Shown here one piece after another: positions 19,510 to 28,016 of a stretch of DNA of 64,000 bases (its first letter is position 1; each line of letters begins with the position of its first letter). Position numbers and translations under genes: made by a program. Under the pieces are notes generated by a model. The model saw only the letters and a program-made list of their open reading frames with translations, was not told where the DNA came from and made no database searches. Origin of the DNA: Actinotalea endophytica (GTDB taxonomy: Bacteria; Actinomycetota; Actinomycetes; Actinomycetales; Cellulomonadaceae); the NCBI RefSeq assembly GCF_025717005.1, contig NZ_JAOVZU010000009.1, positions 62,001-126,000 on the forward strand. Direction: 5' to 3'.

Positions 19510-20553
19510 ATGAGCCTCGCCGACTTCCGCCGTGAACCGCTCCTGTTCGGTCCCTCGCCGGTGCACCCGCTGCCGCGCCTGTCCCAGGCACTCGGCGGCG
19601 AGGTGGAGATCTGGGCCAAGCGCGAGGACTGCAACTCGGGGATCGCCTTCGGCGGCAACAAGGTGCGCAAGCTCGAGTACCTCGTCGCCGACGCGATCGA
19701 CACCGGGTGCGACACCCTGGTCTCGATCGGTGGCATCCAGTCCAACCACACGCGTCAGGTCACCGGCGTGGCCGCGCACCTCGGCCTGAAGGCCGTCACG
19801 GTGCAGGAGGGCTGGGTCGACTACCCCGACCTCGCCTACGACAAGGTCGGCAACATCCAGCTCACCCGGATCCTCGGCGGCGACATCCGGATCGACCCCG
19901 CCGGGTTCGACATCGGCATCCGCGACTCGTGGAGCCGGGCGATCGACTCGGTGGTCGCGGCCGGCGGCAAGCCCTACCCGATCCCGGCCGGGGCGTCGGA
20001 CCACCCGCTCGGCGGGCTGGGGTTCGCGAGCTGGGCGGTGGAGGTCGAGGCGCAGGAGGCCGAGCTCGACACCTTCTTCGACACCGTGGTGGTCTGCACG
20101 GTCACCGGCTCGACGCACGCCGGGATGATCGCGGGCTTCGCGATCTCGGACCGGCCGGGGCGGCGCGTGCTCGGCATCGACGCCTCCGGCACCTACCAGC
20201 AGACCCGCGACCAGGTCTGGCGGATCGCGTCGTCGACCGCCGAGACGATCGACCTCGGACGCCCGCTGCGGGACGACGAGCTGACCCTCGTGGACGGCTA
20301 CGTCGGACCCGCGTACGGGCTGCCGGACCGCACCACGGTCGAGGCGATCCAGCTGGCGGCGCGCACCGAGGGGATGCTCACCGACCCGGTCTACGAGGGC
20401 AAGTCGATGGCCGGGTTGATCGGCATGGTGCGGTCGGGCGAGATCCCGCCCGGCTCACGCGTGCTCTACGCGCACCTCGGCGGCCAGCCGGCGCTGTCCG
20501 CGTACGCCGGGTACCCCGGGCTGGGGTCGCCGGAGCGGGAGCTGTCCCACTAG
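19510..20553 (+). CDS. acdS: 1-aminocyclopropane-1-carboxylate deaminase
   Basis: 347-residue PLP enzyme that converts ACC to 2-oxobutanoate and ammonia. K51 (in [10 protein letters not shown]) binds PLP, S78 (in IQSNHTRQV) and Y295 are the catalytic residues, and E296 and L323 match the pair that separates true ACC deaminases from D-cysteine desulfhydrases (S and T there). ACC deaminase is typical of plant-associated bacteria, where it lowers plant ethylene. It is not visibly linked to neighbouring genes. There is no clear ribosome site; a TAGCAT box 8 bases before the ATG suggests a leaderless message. Confidence 0.95.
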   Translation: MSLADFRREPLLFGPSPVHPLPRLSQALGGEVEIWAKREDCNSGIAFGGNKVRKLEYLVADAIDTGCDTLVSIGGIQSNHTRQVTGVAAHLGLKAVTVQEGWVDYPDLAYDKVGNIQLTRILGGDIRIDPAGFDIGIRDSWSRAIDSVVAAGGKPYPIPAGASDHPLGGLGFASWAVEVEAQEAELDTFFDTVVVCTVTGSTHAGMIAGFAISDRPGRRVLGIDASGTYQQTRDQVWRIASSTAETIDLGRPLRDDELTLVDGYVGPAYGLPDRTTVEAIQLAARTEGMLTDPVYEGKSMAGLIGMVRSGEIPPGSRVLYAHLGGQPALSAYAGYPGLGSPERELSH

Positions 20554-20560
20554 GGCGTGG

Positions 20561-20797
20561 TCAGACGGTGGGCTGCCGGTGAGCGGCCATCCACGCCTGT
20601 TCAGCTTGGTGGTGCCACCACAGCATCAGTGCGGTGTCCACGGCCAGTGGCACCCACGCGTAGCTCGCGGTCCCGGCGGGTGGCTGGGGCGGGTGGTACC
20701 CGTTGAACCACATCCAGATCGCCAGACCGAGCCCGGCCGCGAGAACGACCGACCGATACCAGGGGATGAACTTCGCCCTCACGAACGGGGGTTGCAT
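20561..20797 (-). CDS. Small two-helix membrane protein
   Basis: 78 residues with two hydrophobic segments (about 14-31 and 45-61), a proline-rich link (YHPPQPPAG) between them and HH in the second. No family recognised. It starts nine bases after the stop of the tetR gene on the same strand and has no ribosome site of its own, so it is probably made by translational coupling. It ends eight bases from the convergent acdS stop. Confidence 0.6.
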   Translation of the reverse strand: MQPPFVRAKFIPWYRSVVLAAGLGLAIWMWFNGYHPPQPPAGTASYAWVPLAVDTALMLWWHHQAEQAWMAAHRQPTV

Positions 20798-20806
20798 CTG
20801 GCCGGC

Positions 20807-21430
20807 CTAGGCGTCCGCCACCACGAGCCGCTCGAGCGCGATCCGCAGGTGATCGGCCAGCTCCTCGACCGTGAGCTCCTGGTTCGAGGCGCTCTCCAGC
20901 ATGAGCCCGTCGATCAGGGCGGCGACGATCTGCAGGGCGACCGGGCGCGGGATCGTCGGGTCGGTGGGTGGCAGGACCTGGTCGACGATCTCGCCGATCA
21001 GCGCCGACCACTCGCGGGTCTGCGGGCGGTACTCGTCGTTCCGGGTCGCCTCGAGGAACATCTCGAACAGCGCGAGGTCGTACAGCGGGTCGGCGACCGA
21101 CTTGTCCAGGAAGATCTCGGTGAGCAGCCGGACCGAGCCCTCGAGGCTCGGCGGCCCCGAGACGGCTCCGACGATCTCGTCCATCCGGGCGCGCTCGATC
21201 TCGACGGCGTACGCCATGGTCTGGCGCAGCAGGTCGTCCCGGTCCTTGAAGTAGTAGGTCGTCGAGCCCAGCGGGACGCCGGCGGCGTCGGCGACGGCGC
21301 GGTGGGTGAGCGAGGACAGCCCGCCGGTCCCGATGATCCGGACCGCCGCGTCGAGGATCTGGCGGCGGCGCACCTCACCGCGTCCGGGCCTCCGGCCGGC
21401 CTCCAGCAGCCGGCTGGATGTGGTGCTCAC
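20807..21430 (-). CDS. TetR-family regulator, likely of the agmatine operon
   Basis: 207 residues. Helix-turn-helix at about 22-65 (RRQILDAAVRIIGTGGLSSLTHRAVADAAGVPLGSTTYYF split over helices), then a C-terminal ligand domain of the YcdC/RutR-like TetR type. GTG start at 21430 with the ribosome site AAGGAGGAC. It is divergent from the agmatine operon across 181 bases that hold two overlapping-style palindromes, so agmatine or putrescine control of the operon is a good inference. Confidence 0.92.
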   Translation of the reverse strand: MSTTSSRLLEAGRRPGRGEVRRRQILDAAVRIIGTGGLSSLTHRAVADAAGVPLGSTTYYFKDRDDLLRQTMAYAVEIERARMDEIVGAVSGPPSLEGSVRLLTEIFLDKSVADPLYDLALFEMFLEATRNDEYRPQTREWSALIGEIVDQVLPPTDPTIPRPVALQIVAALIDGLMLESASNQELTVEELADHLRIALERLVVADA

Positions 21431-21545
21431 GGACGTCCTCCTTCAACGGCAGATCCCGGTCAGCGTAGCCTCGTGTGGCCGCTGGTCCGGCGGGCGTTCA
21501 CCCCGTCGGCGCTGGTCGGGACGTAGGTCCTTTCAGCGTATCCCG

Positions 21546-21594
21546 TGAACATGTACTTTCGTACACGTTCAGTTCTTGTACGAACGTACACGTT
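21546..21594. promoter_or_regulatory. Paired operator upstream of the agmatine operon
   Basis: First palindrome: TGAACATGTAC (21546-21556), four bases, GTACACGTTCA (21561-21571), with 10 of 11 positions symmetrical. Second: TGTACG-AA-CGTACA (21577-21590), perfect. The 10-base word CGTACACGTT occurs in both, 25 bases apart. They lie 18-66 bases before the permease start and face the tetR gene, so this is the best candidate for its operator. Confidence 0.75.
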
Positions 21595-21611
21595 TCCCCT
21601 GAGGAGCCTTC

Positions 21612-23096
21612 ATGGCCGCGCACGACAGTCCGTCGACGACGACGGACGCCCCCGCCCGACCCGCGTTCCGGATGTTCGACATGGTGCTGTTCTCGGTCGC
21701 GGCGATGCTGCTGCTGTCCCAGATCACCGTGACGGCGTCGGTCGGACCGTCGGCCATCTTCTGGACCGTCGCGATCATCGTGCTGTTCTTCGCGCCGTAC
21801 GGCCTGGTGACCGCGGAGCTCGGCTCGGCGTACCCCGACGCCGGCGGGATCTACGCGTGGGTGGTCCGGGCCTTCGGGAACCGCTGGGGCAGCCGGGTCT
21901 CCTGGTGGTACTGGGTCAACGTCGGCCTGTGGGTGCCGAGCGTCTACCTGATGTTCTCCGGCGCCATCTCGTCGATGTTCTTCGGCGGGGAGCTCAACTT
22001 CTGGGTCCAGGTCGCGATCACCGTGGCGCTGATCTGGGTCAACTACTGGGTCAACGCCCGCAGCCTCGAGACCGGCACCTGGGTCTCCAACCTCGGCGCC
22101 GGCATCACGCTCGCCGTGATCGCCGCGCTCGCGATCGCCGGCGGCATGTACGCGTCGGCGAACGGCTCGGCGACCGAGTGGTCGTTCAGCGCGATCCTGC
22201 CGACCGACGCGATGCCCGCACTGGCCCTCGCGCTCCCGGTGATCATCTACAACTTCCTCGGCTTCGAGCTGATGTCGTCCGCCTCGACCCAGATGGAGAA
22301 CCCGCGCCGCGACGTGCCCCGCACGATCCTGATCGCCGGTGCGCTGATCGGCGGCTTCTACCTGCTCGCCACGGTCGGCATGCAGCTGATCTACCCGGCC
22401 GACGAGATCTCCGAGACCACCGGCCTGCTCGACGCGCTGCAGCGCGGGTTCGGCGACTCCACGGTGGCGCACGTCGTCGTGACCGTGCTCGGCATCGGCG
22501 CACTCTTCTGCTTCTTCGCGAGCCTCGTCCCGTGGACCATCGGCGCCAACCTCGCTGCCGCCGAGTCCGCCCAGCAGGGCGACCTGCCGAAGGTCTTCGC
22601 CCGCAAGCACCCGGTCCGCGGCACCCCGGTGGGCGCGGCGCTGCTGACCTCGGTGGTCGGCACCGTGTTCACGGTCGGCTACGCCGCGCTCTTCTCGCTG
22701 ACCGACGGCGCGATCGACGACGTCTTCTGGAACCTCTTCGCGTTCTCGTCGGTGATCTTCCTGCTGCCGTACATCGTGATGATGCTGGCGTTCCGCAAGC
22801 TGCGCCGGATCGACCCCGACCGCGTGCGGCCCTACCGGGTGCCGGGCGGCGCCGTGGCGATCTGGGTGTTCACCTGGATCCCGACCGTGCTGCTCGCGGC
22901 GGCCGTCGTCTTCTTCGTCTGGAACCCGTTCGACTTCTCGTGGGCGGTCACCGGATCGATCCTGATCGGCCTCGCCGTGACGGTCGTGCTCCAGGAGTGG
23001 TTCTGCCACAAGTCGCCGCAGTGGACGCGGGAGCGCGCCCTCGAACGCGGCGACGAGCCCGAGGCCGAGCCCGAGCTCGCCGAGACGCTCTCCTGA
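21612..23096 (+). CDS. APC-family permease, probable agmatine/putrescine antiporter
   Basis: 494 residues with 12 hydrophobic segments, an amino acid-polyamine-organocation transporter. YNFLGFELMSSASTQMENPRRDVPR is the family loop and APYGLVTAELGSAYPDAGGIYAWV the first-repeat motif. It is the first gene of the agmatine deiminase set, so exchange of external agmatine for internal putrescine is the likely job, as in the AgDI systems of lactic acid bacteria. The start has the ribosome site TGAGGAG 6-7 bases upstream. The C-terminal tail is acidic. Confidence 0.9.
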   Translation: MAAHDSPSTTTDAPARPAFRMFDMVLFSVAAMLLLSQITVTASVGPSAIFWTVAIIVLFFAPYGLVTAELGSAYPDAGGIYAWVVRAFGNRWGSRVSWWYWVNVGLWVPSVYLMFSGAISSMFFGGELNFWVQVAITVALIWVNYWVNARSLETGTWVSNLGAGITLAVIAALAIAGGMYASANGSATEWSFSAILPTDAMPALALALPVIIYNFLGFELMSSASTQMENPRRDVPRTILIAGALIGGFYLLATVGMQLIYPADEISETTGLLDALQRGFGDSTVAHVVVTVLGIGALFCFFASLVPWTIGANLAAAESAQQGDLPKVFARKHPVRGTPVGAALLTSVVGTVFTVGYAALFSLTDGAIDDVFWNLFAFSSVIFLLPYIVMMLAFRKLRRIDPDRVRPYRVPGGAVAIWVFTWIPTVLLAAAVVFFVWNPFDFSWAVTGSILIGLAVTVVLQEWFCHKSPQWTRERALERGDEPEAEPELAETLS

Positions 23097-23128
23097 CGCC
23101 GACCCGCCCCTGAGAGGAGGTATCTGAC

Positions 23129-24226
23129 ATGACCCGCACCATCGACTCGACACCCGCGGCCGACGGCTACCGCATGCCGGCCGAGTGGGCCCACCACACC
23201 GGCTGCTGGCTCGTGTGGCCCGAGCGGCCGGACAACTGGCGGCTCGGCGCGAAGCCCGCGCAGGCCGCGTTCACGGCGGTCGCGACCGCGATCGCCGGCA
23301 CCGAGCCGGTCACCGTGGCGGTCTCGGCGCGCCAGTACGCCAATGCCCGGACCCAGCTGCCGGACCACGTCCGCGTCGTCGAGATGTCGAACGACGACTC
23401 CTGGATGCGCGACATCGGCCCGACGTTCGTGGTGAACGACGCCGGCGACGTCCGGGGCGTCGACTGGGACTTCAACGCCTGGGGCGGCCTGGTCGACGGC
23501 CTGTACTTCCCGTGGGACGCGGACGACGACGTCGCCCGCAAGGTCTGCGAGATCGAGGGCCGGGACCGCTACAAGGCCCCGCTGGTGCTCGAGGGCGGCT
23601 CGATCGACGTCGACGGCGAGGGCACGGTCCTGGTCACCGAGGAGTGCCTGCTCTCCGAGGGGCGCAACCCCGACCTGAGCCGGGAGGAGATCGAGCAGGC
23701 GCTGCGCGACTACCTCGGCGTCGAGGTCGTCGTGTGGCTGCCGTACGGCGTGCACCTCGACGAGACCAACGGCCACGTGGACAACTTCTGCCGGTTCGTC
23801 CGGCCCGGCGTCGTGATGCTGACCTGGACCGACGACGAGACCGACCCGCAGTACGAGCGGTCCGCAGCCGCCCTCAAGGTCCTCGAGACGGTCACGGACG
23901 CGCGCGGCCGGGAGCTCGAGGTCGTGAAGATCCACCAGCCGGGGCCGATCCACATCACCGCCGAGGAGGCCGCCGGCGTCGACGCCGTCGACGGCACGCT
24001 GCCGCGCGAGGAGGGTGACCGGCTCGCCGGGTCGTACGTGAACTCCTACATCGGCAACGACGTCGTGGTGCTCCCGCTGTTCGACGACCCGCACGACGAC
24101 GCGGCCGTCGCGGCGTACGCCGAGCTGTTCGCGCCGCGCGCCGTGGTCACCGTGCCGGGCCGGGAGATCCTGCTCGGCGGCGGCAACGTGCACTGCATCA
24201 CGCAGCAGGTGCCCGCCGGGCACTGA
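23129..24226 (+). CDS. aguA: Agmatine deiminase
   Basis: 365-residue guanidino-group enzyme that turns agmatine into N-carbamoylputrescine and ammonia. The catalytic C356 is in [12 protein letters not shown], and the catalytic carboxylate/histidine motifs are in [13 protein letters not shown] and HVDNFCRFV; the WxxNxWGG-like DFNAWGG is also present. Length is that of the family (about 365-370). The ribosome site GAGAGGAGG is strong. It sits 32 bases after the permease gene and before the carbamoyltransferase, in the order of the pathway. Confidence 0.97.
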   Translation: MTRTIDSTPAADGYRMPAEWAHHTGCWLVWPERPDNWRLGAKPAQAAFTAVATAIAGTEPVTVAVSARQYANARTQLPDHVRVVEMSNDDSWMRDIGPTFVVNDAGDVRGVDWDFNAWGGLVDGLYFPWDADDDVARKVCEIEGRDRYKAPLVLEGGSIDVDGEGTVLVTEECLLSEGRNPDLSREEIEQALRDYLGVEVVVWLPYGVHLDETNGHVDNFCRFVRPGVVMLTWTDDETDPQYERSAAALKVLETVTDARGRELEVVKIHQPGPIHITAEEAAGVDAVDGTLPREEGDRLAGSYVNSYIGNDVVVLPLFDDPHDDAAVAAYAELFAPRAVVTVPGREILLGGGNVHCITQQVPAGH

Positions 24227-24360
24227 CGACCTGCTCCGGCCCGGCCGCCCCCTGCCCGGGCCGGAGCAGCTCCACCCCACACACCCATCGGTCGGGACCC
24301 ACCGGGTCCCCGCCGTGACCGACCGTGCCCACCGACGGGCCCGACCTCAGGAGAACCACC

Positions 24361-25371
24361 ATGACCGTGCGCCACTTCATCGACACCAGCGACCTGACCA
24401 AGGACGAGGTCCTCGACATCGTCCGGCTCGGTCTCGCGCTCAAGTCGTCGATCGCCGCCGGCTACTACCCGCCGCTGCTCGCCGGGCGCACCCTCGGCAT
24501 GATCTTCGAGCAGTCCTCGACCCGGACCCGGGTCTCGTTCGAGACGGCCATGACCCAGCTCGGCGGTCACGCGCAGTACCTCGCGCCCGGCCAGATCCAG
24601 CTCGGCGGGCACGAGTCCATGGAGGACACCGCGCGCGTCCTGTCCCGGCTGGTCGACGTCATCATGGCGCGCGTCGCCCGGCACAAGACCGTGGTCGACC
24701 TCGCCGCGAACGCCACGGTGCCCGTGCTCAACGGCATGTCGGACTACAACCACCCGACCCAGGAGATCGGCGACCTGATCACGATGGTCGAGCACCTGCC
24801 CGCCGGCAAGCGCCTGGAGGACTGCAAGGTCGTCTTCGTCGGCGACGCCACGCAGGTCTGCGCGTCGCTGATGATGATCACCACCAAGGTCGGGATGGAC
24901 TTCGTCCAGTTCGGGCCCGAGGGCTTCCAGCTCAAGCCCGAGATGCAGGAGATCGGCCGGCGCAACGCGGCCGCGTCCGGTGGCAGCGTGTTCGTCACCG
25001 ACGACGTGCACAAGGCGCTCGAGGGCGCGGACTTCGTCTACACCGACGTCTGGTACGGCGACTACGAGGCCGAGCTCGGCGAGGAGGAGCGGCTCGCCGT
25101 CTTCATGCCGACCTACCAGGTGAGCGCCGAGCTCATGGCGCTGGCGAACCCCGGTGCGAAGTTCATGCACTGCCTGCCCGCCACGCGCGGCGAGGAGGTC
25201 ACCGACGAGGTGCTCGACTCGGACTACTCGATCGCGTTCGAGGAGGCCGGCAACCGGCTGACCGCCCAGCGCGCGCTGCTGGTGTACTTCCTGCGGCCCG
25301 AGGTCGCGAACCCGCACAAGGTCGCCGCCGCGAAGGCCGAGCTCGACGCCGTGCTCGCCGGGATCCTGTGA
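24361..25371 (+). CDS. ptcA: Putrescine carbamoyltransferase
   Basis: 336 residues of the ornithine/aspartate carbamoyltransferase fold. The carbamoyl-phosphate loop is S52-STRTR and the second motif is H270-CLPA. The stretch [20 protein letters not shown] followed by [14 protein letters not shown] resembles putrescine carbamoyltransferases more than ornithine ones. It phosphorolyses N-carbamoylputrescine to putrescine and carbamoyl phosphate. The position between aguA and carbamate kinase supports this. ATG at 24361 after AGGAGAA; an in-frame ATG at 24325 has no ribosome site. A plain ornithine carbamoyltransferase is the alternative. Confidence 0.92.
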   Translation: MTVRHFIDTSDLTKDEVLDIVRLGLALKSSIAAGYYPPLLAGRTLGMIFEQSSTRTRVSFETAMTQLGGHAQYLAPGQIQLGGHESMEDTARVLSRLVDVIMARVARHKTVVDLAANATVPVLNGMSDYNHPTQEIGDLITMVEHLPAGKRLEDCKVVFVGDATQVCASLMMITTKVGMDFVQFGPEGFQLKPEMQEIGRRNAAASGGSVFVTDDVHKALEGADFVYTDVWYGDYEAELGEEERLAVFMPTYQVSAELMALANPGAKFMHCLPATRGEEVTDEVLDSDYSIAFEEAGNRLTAQRALLVYFLRPEVANPHKVAAAKAELDAVLAGIL

Positions 25372-25378
25372 GGCGCGG

Positions 25379-26368
25379 ATGTCACGCATCGTCATCGCGC
25401 TGGGTGGCAACGCCCTCGGCGACACCCCGGCCGAGCAGCAGGCCAGGATCGCGGCGGCGGCCCCGTCCCTGGTCGGGCTGATCGCCCAGGGGCACGAGAT
25501 CATCGTCTCGCACGGCAACGGGCCGCAGGTCGGCGCCATCAACCTGGCGTTCGACACCGCGGCCGACGCGACCGGGCGGGTCCCGAGGATGCCGCTGCCC
25601 GAGTGCACCGCGATGAGCCAGGGCTACATCGGGTACCACCTGCAGCAGGGCCTGCTGGCCGAGCTGCGGCGCGTCGGCATGCCGTGGCACGTCGCGTCGG
25701 TGGTCACGCAGGTCGAGGTGGACCCGCGCGACCCGGCGTTCGAGCGGCCGACCAAGCCGATCGGGGCGTTCTACGACGAGGCGTCGGCCCGCTCGATGAT
25801 GGCCGAGGACCCGACGCTGGTCATGACCGAGGACGCCGGACGCGGGTGGCGGGTCGTCGTGCCGTCACCCCGGCCCGTCTCGATCGTCGAGCGGGACTCG
25901 ATCCTCAACCTGCTCGACCACGAGTTCATCGTCATCGCGTGCGGCGGCGGCGGGGTGCCCGTGGTCCGGGACGCGCACGGCGACCTGCACGGCGTGCCGG
26001 CGGTGATCGACAAGGACTTCGCGTCCGCGTCGCTCGCCGAGGCGGTCGGAGCCGACTACCTGTTCATCCTCACGGCCGTCGACCGGGTCGCGATCGGGTT
26101 CGGCACCCCGGAGCAGCGGGACCTCGACGAGCTCGACCTGGCCACGGCGCAGCGGTACATCGACGAGGGGCAGTTCGGCGCGGGCTCGATGCTCCCCAAG
26201 GTCCGCGCGGCGATGCAGTTCGCGGCCAGCGGGACGGGCCGCCGGGCGGTCATCTGCTCGCTGGAGAACGCGCCGCTCGCGATGCGGGGGCTGAGCGGGA
26301 CGGTGGTGCGGGCCGACACCCTGCTGCCGGGCCCGACGGACGGTCGTCGGGTCGCGGCCACGGTCTGA
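25379..26368 (+). CDS. arcC: Carbamate kinase
   Basis: 329 residues; transfers phosphate from carbamoyl phosphate to ADP, giving ATP, CO2 and ammonia, the energy-yielding last step of agmatine breakdown. N-terminal IVIALGGNALGD and SHGNGPQVG are the nucleotide and carbamate motifs, AVIDKDFASASLAEAVGAD the conserved C-terminal motif. It starts seven bases after ptcA and is the last gene before a strong hairpin terminator. It completes a four-gene agmatine fermentation operon. Confidence 0.96.
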   Translation: MSRIVIALGGNALGDTPAEQQARIAAAAPSLVGLIAQGHEIIVSHGNGPQVGAINLAFDTAADATGRVPRMPLPECTAMSQGYIGYHLQQGLLAELRRVGMPWHVASVVTQVEVDPRDPAFERPTKPIGAFYDEASARSMMAEDPTLVMTEDAGRGWRVVVPSPRPVSIVERDSILNLLDHEFIVIACGGGGVPVVRDAHGDLHGVPAVIDKDFASASLAEAVGADYLFILTAVDRVAIGFGTPEQRDLDELDLATAQRYIDEGQFGAGSMLPKVRAAMQFAASGTGRRAVICSLENAPLAMRGLSGTVVRADTLLPGPTDGRRVAATV

Positions 26369-26430
26369 TCCGGGGCCGGTGGTGGCCCAGATCCGGCCGT
26401 CGGCCCGCGGGCCGGACGTACCCGGACATG

Positions 26431-26467
26431 CCGAAGGCGGGCCCGCTCTGCGCGGGCCCGCCTTCGG
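26431..26467. terminator. Strong bidirectional terminator hairpin
   Basis: Perfect 16-bp stem, CCGAAGGCGGGCCCGC (26431-26446) with its complement at 26452-26467 and a five-base loop. It lies 62 bases after the arcC stop and 7 bases from the convergent cold-shock gene stop, so it can serve both. Confidence 0.85.
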
Positions 26468-26474
26468 TCTGAGA

Positions 26475-26678
26475 TCAGAGCGGGCGGATCTCCGAGGCCT
26501 GCGGGCCCTTCTGGCCCTGCGTGACCTCGAACTCGACCTTCTGGTTCTCCTCGAGAGTGCGGTAGCCGTTGGTCGCGATCGCCGAGTAGTGGGCGAACAC
26601 GTCGGCGCTGCCGTCGTCGGGGGCGATGAAGCCGTAGCCCTTCTCGGCGTTGAACCACTTCACGGTTCCGGTGGCCAT
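26475..26678 (-). CDS. cspA: Cold-shock protein (CspA family)
   Basis: 67-residue single cold-shock domain that binds single-stranded RNA and DNA. RNP1 (K-GYGFIAP) and RNP2 (DVFAHYSAI) are intact, as is the opening [14 protein letters not shown]. The start at 26678 has AAGGAGC upstream. The region before it (26679-26800) would be a leader of about 100 bases or more, and cold-shock leaders often control translation, but I cannot show that here. A TTCG tandem (26742-26752) lies in it. Confidence 0.96.
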   Translation of the reverse strand: MATGTVKWFNAEKGYGFIAPDDGSADVFAHYSAIATNGYRTLEENQKVEFEVTQGQKGPQASEIRPL

Positions 26679-26920
26679 ATCGGTGCTCCTTCCAGAGCTG
26701 TCAACCGGCAGCGCCTGTCGCCACCGGTCGTCACGATGATTCGTTCGTTCGCTCCAAGAAGGGTGGCAGCCGGGGGGCCCGACCACCGCAAAACGCAAGA
26801 AACACAGCAACGGTGTGCCGAGGTTATCTCATTACCGCGCCAAGAGCAGCATTGCCAGGTAGCCTCACCTCACTTGTCGATGTGCTGCCCGGTGCGTTGG
26901 CCCCCCACGAGCGGAGCACC

Positions 26921-28009
26921 ATGTCGATCGCAGCCACCCACCCGGCACCTGACGAGGCCCCGCGCGAACGCCAGGTCAGCGCCTACCTGACGCTCAGCCG
27001 CCGCGTGCAGGCGGCCGGTCTGATGCGGCGCCGGCACGGGTACTACTGGACGACGTTCGTCGTCCTCACCGGTCTGCTCGGCGGGCTGGTCGCCGCCGTG
27101 GTGCTGCTGGGGCACAGCTGGTGGCAGCTCGCGGTGGCCGCCGGTCTCGCCGTCGTGCTCGGCCAGGTGATGTTCCTCGGTCACGACGCCGCGCACCGGC
27201 AGATCTTCGCGTCCGGTCGCTGGAACGACTGGGCGAGCCTGGTCATCGCGAACCTGTACGCCGGGATGAGCTACGGCTGGTGGCAGCACAAGCACTCGCG
27301 CCACCACGCCAAGCCGAACCAGGTCGGCGCCGACCCGGACATCGCCACCGGGACGCTCGTCTTCCACACGGGCGACCTGGCCGAACCGCGCACGGGCCTT
27401 CGCGGCTGGTTCGCCGCTCGGCAGGGCTGGCTGTTCTTCCCGTTGCTGCTGCTCGAGGGCCTGAACCTGCACGTGTCCGGGGTGAAGACGATCTTCGGGC
27501 GCGGGCCGGTGAAGCGGCGTCCGGTGGAGATCGCGTTCGTCAGCGCGCGCATCGTCGGCTACCTGGCCCTGGTGTTCTGGTTCATGCCGGTCGGCCTCGG
27601 GTTCGCGTTCCTCGGTGTCCAGCTCGGCATCTTCGGGCTTTACATGGGCGCGGTGTTCGCCCCGAACCACAAGGGCATGCCGATCGTGCCGAAGGACAGC
27701 CGGATCGACTTCTTCTCGCGTCAGGTCCTGATGAGCCGCGGCATCACCGGCGGCCGGGTCGTCGACTGGGCGATGGGCGGCCTCAACCACCAGGTCGAGC
27801 ACCACCTGTTCCCCTCCATGCCGCGCCCGCACCTGCGCCGGGTCCGGGCGATGGTCCGCGAGGCCTGCGTCGAGCAGGGCGTGCCGTACACCGAGACCAC
27901 GCTGGGCGCCTCGTACGGCATCGTCGTGCGCTACCTCAACGAGGTCGGGCTCGCCGCTCGCGACCCGTTCCAGTGCCCGCTGACCGCGGAGCTGCGCTCG
28001 GCCCGCTGA
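26921..28009 (+). CDS. Membrane fatty acid desaturase
   Basis: 362-residue integral membrane di-iron enzyme. The three histidine boxes are present: GHDAAH (residues 83-88), HKHSRHH (near 125-131) and NHQVEHHLFPSMPR (near 289-302). Hydrophobic segments surround them. The Q/H-x2-HH form of the third box is the type found in acyl-lipid or acyl-CoA desaturases. It introduces double bases into membrane lipids, often on cooling, and the neighbouring divergent cold-shock gene fits that theme. The start at 26921 has GCGGAG upstream; an in-frame ATG at 26813 is unsupported. Confidence 0.93.
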   Translation: MSIAATHPAPDEAPRERQVSAYLTLSRRVQAAGLMRRRHGYYWTTFVVLTGLLGGLVAAVVLLGHSWWQLAVAAGLAVVLGQVMFLGHDAAHRQIFASGRWNDWASLVIANLYAGMSYGWWQHKHSRHHAKPNQVGADPDIATGTLVFHTGDLAEPRTGLRGWFAARQGWLFFPLLLLEGLNLHVSGVKTIFGRGPVKRRPVEIAFVSARIVGYLALVFWFMPVGLGFAFLGVQLGIFGLYMGAVFAPNHKGMPIVPKDSRIDFFSRQVLMSRGITGGRVVDWAMGGLNHQVEHHLFPSMPRPHLRRVRAMVREACVEQGVPYTETTLGASYGIVVRYLNEVGLAARDPFQCPLTAELRSAR

Positions 28010-28016
28010 GCAGCGG

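Noticed and set aside
19510-20553. D-cysteine desulfhydrase
   Set aside because: E296 and L323 match ACC deaminases; desulfhydrases have Ser and Thr there.
24361-25371. Ornithine carbamoyltransferase of arginine metabolism
   Set aside because: Placed between agmatine deiminase and carbamate kinase and closer in motif wording to putrescine enzymes; no arginine genes nearby.
26811-26885. IdeR/DtxR iron box before the desaturase (AGGT-N6-ACCT)
   Set aside because: The spacing is one base short of the 19-base iron box and the outer positions do not match.
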